Positions 27,785-34,414 of a stretch of DNA of 34,414 bases are shown piece by piece. A program made the translations under genes and the position numbers. The notes under the pieces are model-generated. The model was given only the letters and a program-made list of their open reading frames with translations, ran no database searches and was not told the origin of the DNA. The first letter of the stretch is position 1, and each line of letters starts with the position of its first letter. The DNA comes from Polyangiaceae bacterium (GTDB lineage: Bacteria > Myxococcota_A > Polyangia > Polyangiales > Polyangiaceae): NCBI GenBank assembly GCA_025937895.1, contig JAICQL010000067.1, positions 1 through 34,414 on the forward strand, given 5' to 3'.

Positions 27785-28657
27785 ATGTGGCTCGAAGCAC
27801 AGGGCCCGCGCTACGCCATGCTGCTGGCCATCGCGGCCTGGAGCTGCGGCTCCGAGCAAGGTGGCTCCGGGCCAGCCGTGATGCTCGGCAGCCGTCCAGG
27901 CTATCCGCTGACCACGTCGCGCCTCGGCTCCAGCCTGGGCAACAACCTGGTGAAGACGTGCCACGCCACGCTCGTGCACCCCAGCTGGGCGCTGACCGCG
28001 GCGCATTGCTTCTCGGAGGTCGATCCCGCCGCGCGCGGTGTGCTGCCCGAATTCCAGCGGGGCTTCGTGGTGGGGGAGGTCGAGCTGTATCCCGGCGCTC
28101 ACGTGAGCGGTGAAGCGCGGCTGGAGCGTGGCTGGCAACGAGCGGAATTCATTGCTGCACACGATCTGGCGCTGGTGCCGCTGCGACCAGCCGTGCGCGA
28201 TGCCGATCCCGTCGCCACCTGGCAGCCCAGTGCAACGTGCAGGCTGGAGATGCCTCAGGGCCTGATCGGCGAGATCGGGCTGCAGAGCGAAGACGGTGAG
28301 CCCGTCACCGCCGAAGCGAGCGTCCTGGGCCACGTGGACGCCTCGCTGCTGCTCGGCGCGGCCCAGTTTGGCCGCATGCTTGCGGCACATGGGCCGTGGG
28401 TGGGCCCGGGCGACTCCGGCAGCGGCTTGACGGTGAGCTGGGGCGAGCTCGCGCCGCGGCTGCCCGCTTGCTCGCTGCCGGAGAGCGAGGCGCCCTCCGC
28501 GGTCCTGATCGGGGTGGTACAGGATGCCAATCCCCGCGATCCGACCTTGCCCTTTGGGCTCGTTCCCCTTTACGTGGACGCTCACGCGCGCTGGCTGCAA
28601 GACGTGTTCGCCTCCACCCCTCCACCACTCGACACCGAGCCGCCGTTCCTCGACTGA
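27785..28657 (+). CDS. Trypsin-like serine protease (S1 family), probable lipoprotein
   Basis: A 290-aa secreted protease. The catalytic triad is visible: H in WALTAAHCF, D in HDLALVPLRP and S in GPGDSGSGLTV, plus the first disulfide Cys in TCHATL before AAHC. The N terminus MWLEAQGPRYAMLLAIAAWSC ends in a possible lipobox (AWSC), though W at position -2 is unusual. A shorter start at ATG 27818 is possible. The S1 pocket residue is not clear, so specificity is unknown. An in-frame extension back to 27518 lies inside the pseudokinase frame and is rejected. Confidence 0.83.
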   Translation: MWLEAQGPRYAMLLAIAAWSCGSEQGGSGPAVMLGSRPGYPLTTSRLGSSLGNNLVKTCHATLVHPSWALTAAHCFSEVDPAARGVLPEFQRGFVVGEVELYPGAHVSGEARLERGWQRAEFIAAHDLALVPLRPAVRDADPVATWQPSATCRLEMPQGLIGEIGLQSEDGEPVTAEASVLGHVDASLLLGAAQFGRMLAAHGPWVGPGDSGSGLTVSWGELAPRLPACSLPESEAPSAVLIGVVQDANPRDPTLPFGLVPLYVDAHARWLQDVFASTPPPLDTEPPFLD

Positions 28658-28684
28658 TGCCGCGCCCCCGCGCACCCGCCTGTC

Positions 28685-29350
28685 ATGAAGCCGCAGCCCC
28701 CCTCCACCGGTCTGAATCTGGGCGCCGAGCGGCGTGACTACGCCGGGCCCCGGCTGCTGGAGGCTGACGCTCCTGCCGACCCGCTGGAGCTGTTCGCGGC
28801 CTGGATGCAGCGCGCGCTCGACGAGCAGGTGATGGACGCCACGGCCATGGCAGTGTCCACCTGCTCCGCCAGCGGCCGCCCGAGCTCGCGCATGATGCTG
28901 CTCAAGGGCCACGACCCGCAGGGCTTCGTCTTCTTCACCCGCTACAGCACCCACAAATGCCAGGATCTACTGGGCAACCCACGGGCGGCGCTGCTCTTCT
29001 ACTGGCGCGAGCTGGTGCGGCAAGTGCGGGTCGAGGCCGTGCTGTCGCGGCTGTCCGAGGCGGAAAATCGCGCGTATTTCGCATCCCGGCCGCGAGAGAG
29101 CCAGCTGTCTGCGCGGGCCGCCTCCGGGCTGGTGGAGATCGCGGGCCCGGAGCTGCTAGAGCAGCGCTATCAGGCTGAGGACGCGCGCTGGCAAGGCCGA
29201 GAGGTGCCTCTGCCCGAGGACTGGGGCGGGTTCCGCGCCAGGCCCGACCGCATCGAGTTCTGGCAGGGCAGACCGGGGCGCCTTCACGATCGGCTCGTCT
29301 ACGACCTGACGGCGGATGGCAGCTGGCGCCTACACCGCCTCGCGCCGTGA
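28685..29350 (+). CDS. pdxH: Pyridoxamine 5'-phosphate oxidase
   Basis: A 221-aa FMN enzyme. Recognisable blocks are RRDYAGPRLLEADAPADP (substrate and N-terminal segment), SGRPSSRMMLLKGHD, FVFFTRYSTHKCQDL (FMN phosphate), ALLFYWRELVRQVRVEA, ESQLSARAA and the C-terminal FWQGRPGRLHDRL with the RxH substrate residues. It ends in the conserved RLxP. It oxidises pyridoxamine or pyridoxine 5'-phosphate to PLP. It starts 27 bases after the protease stop. A 23-bp tandem repeat begins inside its last seven codons. Confidence 0.95.
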   Translation: MKPQPPSTGLNLGAERRDYAGPRLLEADAPADPLELFAAWMQRALDEQVMDATAMAVSTCSASGRPSSRMMLLKGHDPQGFVFFTRYSTHKCQDLLGNPRAALLFYWRELVRQVRVEAVLSRLSEAENRAYFASRPRESQLSARAASGLVEIAGPELLEQRYQAEDARWQGREVPLPEDWGGFRARPDRIEFWQGRPGRLHDRLVYDLTADGSWRLHRLAP

Positions 29351-29442
29351 GCCTGCAGCGCCTCGCGCTGTGACCCTGCAGCGCCTCGCGCTGGAACCTT
29401 GCAGCACCTCGCGCCCTGAGCCAGCAGCGCCGGGCTGCGCCA
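29328..29442 (+). repeat. Five 23-bp tandem repeats starting in the pdxH stop codon region
   Basis: Units at 29328-29350, 29351-29373, 29374-29396, 29397-29419 and 29420-29442. Units 2 and 3 differ at a few positions only; the shared core is CAGCGCCTCGCGC. Unit 1 encodes the last residues of PdxH (LHRLAP) and its TGA; unit 2 repeats a TGA at the same place. The period is not a multiple of three and copies 4 and 5 are more degenerate, consistent with decay of an ancestral slippage expansion. Confidence 0.85.
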
Positions 29443-29654
29443 AACACTGCTTCCCCTCGCGCTCACAACCCCGGCCAGCTGACCATTTTAGTGGCTTCTT
29501 TCGGTGCACTCGCCGGCAGCGCAGCGGCGCCGCTCCGTGCAGCTCTCTCGCGAGTGCGCCGAGCCCAGCGGCGGTCCGCCGAGCACAGACTTCGCCGCAG
29601 TTCCATGCCATCAGGGATTGTTCTCGCTAACGCCCTTCACGCTAGACTGCTGGC
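29443..29654. other. Intergenic region between pdxH repeats and the methyltransferase
   Basis: The non-coding interval from 29351 to 29654 (304 bases) holds the tandem repeats and then this stretch, where I see no gene. Near the end, TTGTTC (about 29618-29623) and TAGACT (29643-29648) could be -35 and -10 boxes with a long 19-base spacer. The -10 lies six bases before the ATG at 29655, which would give a leaderless transcript. Confidence 0.4.
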
Positions 29655-30254
29655 ATGGACCAGTATCGCCGCTTTGACGAGGCCTACTACCACCGCTTCT
29701 ACGAGAACCCGAAGACGCGGATCTATGGGCCCAAGGAGCACGCGCATCTGGCGCAATACGTGTTCTCGTTCGCGCGCTGGAACGATATCGCGCTGAACAG
29801 CGTGCTCGACGTCGGCGCCGGGGTTGGACTGTGGAAGAACTGGTTCGCCAAGAACGCCAAGGAGGTGGAGTACACCGGCATCGAGGTGAGCCAGGCCATG
29901 TGCAAGAAGCATGGCTATCAACACCGCGACATCGCGCGCTGGCGTGACCGACGCAAATACGACCTCATCATCTGTCAGGGCGTGCTGCAGTACCTGTCGG
30001 ATCCTGACGTTGCCCCGGCGGTAGCGAACATCGCCGCCATGGCGGGCGGGCTGGTGTACTTCGAGGTGCTCACCCGCGGAGACCTGCGGGATCGCGTGGA
30101 CAAGGATCTAACCGATCTGGACGTGTTCGTGCGCAATGGCTCGTATTACCGCGGGCTCTTTGCCAAGCACCTGCTGCCGCTGGGTGGCGGGCTGCACTGG
30201 ACGAAGGAGCTGCCCCCTCCCTTCTGGGAGCTGGATGTGGCGGGCACCAAGTGA
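29655..30254 (+). CDS. Class I SAM-dependent methyltransferase
   Basis: A 199-aa Rossmann methyltransferase. Motif I is VLDVGAGVGLWKNWF, motif II is YTGIEVS, motif IV is YDLIICQGVLQYL, then a strand at GGLVYFEVLTRGDL. The N-terminal helix (DQYRRFDEAYYHRFYENPKTR) is typical of small-molecule methyltransferases. The C terminus is short, so the acceptor is unknown. No Shine-Dalgarno before the ATG (leaderless start possible). Confidence 0.85.
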   Translation: MDQYRRFDEAYYHRFYENPKTRIYGPKEHAHLAQYVFSFARWNDIALNSVLDVGAGVGLWKNWFAKNAKEVEYTGIEVSQAMCKKHGYQHRDIARWRDRRKYDLIICQGVLQYLSDPDVAPAVANIAAMAGGLVYFEVLTRGDLRDRVDKDLTDLDVFVRNGSYYRGLFAKHLLPLGGGLHWTKELPPPFWELDVAGTK

Positions 30255-30278
30255 TCGAGAAGCTGTGATCAAGAAGCT
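30251..30278 (+). repeat. 14-bp tandem duplication joining two genes
   Basis: GTGATCGAGAAGCT (30251-30264) and GTGATCAAGAAGCT (30265-30278), one mismatch. The first copy overlaps the methyltransferase stop (TGA at 30252-30254); the second supplies the GTG start of the next gene. Confidence 0.85.
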
Positions 30279-30537
30279 GATCTCGATCCTGCTCTTCCTG
30301 GCCACCGCGTTGGGTTTGTACAACGTGTACGGCGCTCACGCCGACGTACAGGAGCTGGCGGAGCGCACGGCCTGCGGGCAGACGGGCTGTGTGCGCATGC
30401 TGCGCTCGCACCGCACACCGATGGCTCACCAGTTCGAGTTCCAGGTCAGCGTACAGCCGCCGCGTGCAGTCGAGGTGCGCTGCGCGCGCGCGTACGTCTT
30501 CCTCGGCAGCTTTGCCTGTGAGCCGGGGCAGCGCTAG
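30265..30537 (+). CDS. Small membrane-anchored protein with four cysteines
   Basis: A 90-aa protein: MIKKLISILLFLATALGLYN forms a signal anchor or uncleaved signal peptide, followed by a periplasmic part with C37, C42, C73 and C85 (two likely disulfides). No family recognised. The GTG start lies in the second copy of a 14-bp duplication, ten bases after the methyltransferase stop. Its TAG shares the bases CTAG with the stop of the convergent lipase. Confidence 0.65.
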   Translation: MIKKLISILLFLATALGLYNVYGAHADVQELAERTACGQTGCVRMLRSHRTPMAHQFEFQVSVQPPRAVEVRCARAYVFLGSFACEPGQR

Positions 30538-31931
30538 TTGACGTCGGCGCCGCGGTCGCCGGGGCGCAGCGCGGGCGCCTTCGGGCTGCTGCGAGGCGAG
30601 CGCTGCGAGGCGGGCCCCACGCGCACCTCCTTCAGCGCCTGACGGGCCTGCTCCACCGCGGTCACGCGCTCCGCGTGCAGGTTCGATGCGGGCGCGCGCG
30701 CCGAGGCTGGCTCGAGCTCGGTGCGCTCGACTCCAACGTTGCGGCGATGAAGGATCGCCGGTCGCCTTGCCTCTTCGCCGATGAAGTGCGCGACCGAGCG
30801 CCAGAGCGCGTCAAACGCAGCATCATCAAAGCCCGAGCGACTGGGTAGCCAATCACTGCTGCGCAGCCCCGCGCGCGTGGAGCCGTAGTGACCGACCACA
30901 TCCAGGTGATCGGCATCACTGGCATGGATCACCTCTCCCCAGACCTGCGACAGGGTGGGCACGATGCCGTCCGACCAGGAGGGCCGGGGGTACTTGCCGA
31001 AGGCGCGCTCCAGCACATCCCGCTGAGCGGGCACGGGCTCCGGCAGGCGCTCGTCACGCGAGAAGCCTGCGATGCGATGCAGCAGCGCGTACAGCACGTG
31101 CATCGTGCGCGTGTAAGGATCGCGGGTCAACGTCAGCAGATCAGCGGTGCGAGGCTTGCGCGCGCGGCACACTACCGAGCCGTAGCGCAGGCTGTCGGGG
31201 TCCGCAGTGCCGGCGTTGAGCAGGTCGCAGCCCGCAGGCGTGAGCTGAAACACCAGCGACTGGTCGGCAGAGATGCCCTCGATGAACGCGATCAGCTCCG
31301 CGCGGCGCTCCGCCGAGAAATCGGCGATCACCTCGCGAAAGAAATCGTCGATGAGCGTGGGCTGAAAGCCGAGCGCATCGTCCGCGCGCGTGAACCAGCC
31401 CCCCAGGCGCAGCCCGAGCCGTACCGGAAACTGGCCGTGCTTGAGGCCGGACACCAGCAGCCACGACAGGCCTCGCAGCAGCGGCGAGCCCGCAGCGCTG
31501 CCGAAGAAGGACGCCAGCGGGGTGCCGAAATGGGGAGTGCAGACCGTCACCAGGGTGCGCAGCCGCTCGTGATGGCGGAACTTGCGAGGAGTGGGCAGTG
31601 AGGCGGTGGGGGCGATCGCCAGCCGGGCATCGAGCCCGCCCGTGGAGTGCCCGACGATGTGGATGGGGCCCGGCTCCGCCTCCGCCAGCGCCGCCAGCGT
31701 CTCGCGCACCCGCGCGGCGCGATGCCGGATAGACGCGGTTGGCAACGTGGGCACCTCGACGACGTTCACGTCCAGCGAGTCTGCCGCGAAGGACTCGATC
31801 AGGGTGTGGCGGACGCCGACGAAGTAAGTCAGCGCCCCGAGGCTGCCAAAGCCGAAGAAGCCAGGGACCAGCACGACGTGGTGACGGCTCATGATCGTGC
31901 CTTGCCACGCTGCTGGCCGCTTGGCATCCAT
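30534..31931 (-). CDS. Alpha/beta-hydrolase lipase-like protein
   Basis: A 465-aa hydrolase. Oxyanion loop VVLVPGFFGFG (19-29), nucleophile elbow GHSTGG with S96, acid candidate in SDGIVPT and catalytic His in DHLDVVGHYG. The pattern matches true lipases of the Pseudomonas/Burkholderia type (LVPGFFG, GHSxGG). There is no signal peptide, so it may be cytoplasmic or periplasmic through another route. The C-terminal 70 residues (ATG-proximal in the reverse reading) are Arg/Ser/Pro-rich and not conserved. The start may be ATG 31931, used here, or ATG 31892 (MSRHHVVLVP), which fits the fold more tightly. Confidence 0.78.
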   Translation of the reverse strand: MDAKRPAAWQGTIMSRHHVVLVPGFFGFGSLGALTYFVGVRHTLIESFAADSLDVNVVEVPTLPTASIRHRAARVRETLAALAEAEPGPIHIVGHSTGGLDARLAIAPTASLPTPRKFRHHERLRTLVTVCTPHFGTPLASFFGSAAGSPLLRGLSWLLVSGLKHGQFPVRLGLRLGGWFTRADDALGFQPTLIDDFFREVIADFSAERRAELIAFIEGISADQSLVFQLTPAGCDLLNAGTADPDSLRYGSVVCRARKPRTADLLTLTRDPYTRTMHVLYALLHRIAGFSRDERLPEPVPAQRDVLERAFGKYPRPSWSDGIVPTLSQVWGEVIHASDADHLDVVGHYGSTRAGLRSSDWLPSRSGFDDAAFDALWRSVAHFIGEEARRPAILHRRNVGVERTELEPASARAPASNLHAERVTAVEQARQALKEVRVGPASQRSPRSSPKAPALRPGDRGADVN

Positions 31932-32048
31932 GCTCCTCTCGCGGCAGCGGTCTCGAGCCGTATTTCGCTGGCGGCTGTTGCAGGATGCAGCACACAGCCC
32001 GCGGTGACCCGGGCCAACTCCGTGGAACCTGCGGGGCGACTCCGGGCT

Positions 32049-33572
32049 TCAGGTCCGGCGGGCGCGCGTGCGAATCGTGTAGATGCCGTCCCCAGTCAAG
32101 ATGCCTCCGCGCGCGAGCAGGCGACCATGCTGCCAGTTGGACAAGCCCAGCTCCGGCCGGCTCAGCGCGACTTGACCGTCGACCCAGCGCGTGTGGTCGT
32201 CTCCCACGAATGCGGCGTTGACCTCGGAGTAGAAGCGCTCGTGCTCGCCGCTGTCAGGACTGAGCAAGCTGGCGATGAACTGCGGGCTGTGGGCGTTGAA
32301 GAGCCGCACGGCCTCGGCCAGATCTGCCACGAACACCAGGCTGACCTCCGGCGTCTCCTCCCACTCCCACTCGCGGCTCAACGAGGGCACATCGCTCCAC
32401 TCGGCCTGCGCCTCCTGAAATGTCCCTTCCGCGCGCTGCACCTCGATCTTGCGAGCAAACAGCTCAGCGAGCGCCGCGCAGGAGCCCGAGGGCGCTGCCA
32501 GCGCCCTCGCCTCCGCACCCTCGGCCACGTGCAGCTTGAAGCTCTGCCCGCGCGCGGCGCCGGCGCGCTCCAGGCCGCGCAGGAAGCCCGGCAGCAAGCG
32601 CCCGGCCTGCGCGCGCGGCAAGCAGCACACATTGAGCGTGTTGCACACCTTGCGATCCAGAGACGCGAGGACGACCCGCTCCAGCTCGGCCTCACTAGCG
32701 CGCTCCGATACCGCGAGCCAGGCCCCGCCGGTGCCGTGCAAGCTGACGGGTACGCCCGCCTGGCGCGCGAGGCTGCCGAGCAACGCCACGGAACGACCCG
32801 AGCCGCGCGCCACCGCGAGCGACAGCCGCCGGTCTCCGAACAGCGCCCAGCCGGCAGCGTGCTCGCTGCTCTCCAGCAGGCACACCGCGTGCTCCGGCAA
32901 GCCGGCGCTCAGCAGCGCCGGTTGCAGCGCCACCTGCATGATGCAGCGGGCGGTCTGCGCCGCGTCGCGCCCGATGCGAAAGACCACCGTGTTGCCCCCG
33001 GTGAGCACGCCCGTGGCGTCCGCCAGCACGTTGGGGCGGCCCTCGAACACGAACGCCACCACCCCGAGCTCGGCGGCGAGCAGGTCCACGGCCCACCCCG
33101 AGCGCTGCACCGTCTCCAGCACGCGCCCGCGCGAGCTCCCCAGCGCCTGCCAGCCACGCAGACCTTCGATCATGCCCTGGCGCATGCGCTCGCTGGCAAC
33201 CAGCCGCGTGGTGGAGCGGCCGCGACTCCTGGCGGCGGCCACGTCCTCGGCGTTGACCCTCGAGATCTCGGCCCAGGTGGCATCGTCAGCGAGCCGGGCC
33301 GCAAAACCCTGGTAGAACTGCTGGACCTGGGCTGCCGTGGCCGAGCGCAGCTCGCTGAAGGCGCTCAGGGCCGCGCTCACGGCGCGCTCGACGCCACGCC
33401 TCTCGCGCTCGGGGATCAGCAGCAGCTCGTCGACCGCCTCCGCGTACACGAGCGAGTCGCCGGGGCGAAACGCGCGTCGGATCTCCTCCGGCACGGATAA
33501 CAGCCGGTCTCCCCGTACGACGAGCTGTACGTTTGCATCGAGACTCTCGAGCGGTCGCGTCTGGCTGGCCAC
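32049..33572 (-). CDS. proA: ProA-family aldehyde dehydrogenase with N-terminal AbrB-like hairpin
   Basis: A 507-aa protein. Residues 62-507 match glutamate 5-semialdehyde dehydrogenase (gamma-glutamyl phosphate reductase): VFEGRPNVLADATG (E-ARPNV), VARGSGRSVALL, catalytic C310 in KVCNTLNVCC, RFYSEVNAAFV, LGLSNWQHGRLLARGG and the C-terminal GDGIYTIRTR. Residues 14-54 form an extra domain: VQLVVRGDRLLSVPEEIRRAFRPGDSLV has the strand-turn-strand of an AbrB/SpoVT DNA-binding hairpin. The usual ProA starts near residue 60. GTG start at 33570-33572. It could be the proline-pathway enzyme (proB is not nearby) or a paralogue with another substrate. Confidence 0.82.
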   Translation of the reverse strand: MASQTRPLESLDANVQLVVRGDRLLSVPEEIRRAFRPGDSLVYAEAVDELLLIPERERRGVERAVSAALSAFSELRSATAAQVQQFYQGFAARLADDATWAEISRVNAEDVAAARSRGRSTTRLVASERMRQGMIEGLRGWQALGSSRGRVLETVQRSGWAVDLLAAELGVVAFVFEGRPNVLADATGVLTGGNTVVFRIGRDAAQTARCIMQVALQPALLSAGLPEHAVCLLESSEHAAGWALFGDRRLSLAVARGSGRSVALLGSLARQAGVPVSLHGTGGAWLAVSERASEAELERVVLASLDRKVCNTLNVCCLPRAQAGRLLPGFLRGLERAGAARGQSFKLHVAEGAEARALAAPSGSCAALAELFARKIEVQRAEGTFQEAQAEWSDVPSLSREWEWEETPEVSLVFVADLAEAVRLFNAHSPQFIASLLSPDSGEHERFYSEVNAAFVGDDHTRWVDGQVALSRPELGLSNWQHGRLLARGGILTGDGIYTIRTRARRT

Positions 33573-33626
33573 GACGATGCTTTAGCGCGATCTGCCGCGC
33601 GAAGCCAGGCGCTGCGGCGCGGCCAC

Positions 33627-33670
33627 AAAAGGCTTCGAGGGGTCGAAGGCACTGGCCGCTCGACCCCTCG
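33627..33670 (-). terminator. Intrinsic terminator of ahcY
   Basis: On the minus strand, CGAGGGGTCGA (33670-33660), a 13-base loop and TCGACCCCTCG form a perfect 11-bp stem, followed by AAGCC and TTTT. It lies 35 bases after the ahcY stop. Confidence 0.85.
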
Positions 33671-33705
33671 TTCTGCGCTCGCGACGAGCGCTCTGCAGCG
33701 CTCGC

Positions 33706-34414
<709 letters not shown>

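Noticed and set aside
29328..29442. CRISPR array
   Set aside because: Units are directly adjacent with no spacers and decay with distance; this is a simple tandem repeat.
31647..33500. 617-aa plus-strand open frame opposite the lipase and proA genes
   Set aside because: Shadow frame spanning two confident minus-strand genes and their gap.

Overview
The window is GC-rich, densely coded chromosomal DNA from a bacterium that looks like a myxobacterium (Myxococcota, Polyangia-like). The reasons are the base composition and codon use, the mix of housekeeping genes with long Pro/Ala-rich envelope proteins, a membrane-anchored pseudokinase, lipoproteins with tandem PGYP and Cys-rich tails, and a large outer-membrane barrel resembling the TIGR04551 family. 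That placement is inference from gene content. I see no insertion sequence, phage gene or CRISPR array.

Layout. Positions 1-5700 (minus strand): a response regulator, a lipoprotein and a histidine phosphatase, then an XPB-type helicase with its Bax1-like (DUF790) nuclease partner, then tRNA-Phe followed by a strongly structured non-coding stretch. Positions 5800-8000 (plus): an unrecognised 369-aa protein, a PGYP-repeat lipoprotein and a frataxin-like CyaY. Positions 7989-10157 (minus): a tightly coupled thiamin-type operon (91-aa unknown, thiG, VanZ-like, thiE-like). Then an MlaF-like ABC ATPase (plus), and a translation block: rpsB-tsf with a NodB-type deacetylase (minus), divergent from gatC-gatA, a GNAT acetyltransferase and truB (plus). 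A CNNM/CBS membrane protein converges on a minus-strand myxobacterial-type membrane-anchored protein at a bidirectional terminator. htpG (minus) is divergent from a small zinc-finger/histone-fold protein (plus), which is followed by the outer-membrane protein, the pseudokinase, a trypsin-like lipoprotein, pdxH, a methyltransferase and a 90-aa membrane-anchored Cys protein. The right end (minus) holds a lipase, a ProA-family dehydrogenase with an added N-terminal AbrB-like hairpin, and a partial ahcY.

The most unusual item is the 208-aa protein at 22885-23511. It has an N-terminal HIT/MYND-like zinc finger, a disordered linker, and a C-terminal histone fold that keeps the R-x-T...D signature of archaeal histones. 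Other points worth following are the bacterial XPB-Bax1 pair, the AbrB-ProA fusion, and a recurring pattern of short tandem duplications that span stop codons (a 23-bp unit repeated five times from the pdxH stop, and 14-bp units at two other genes, one of which supplies the start codon of the next gene).
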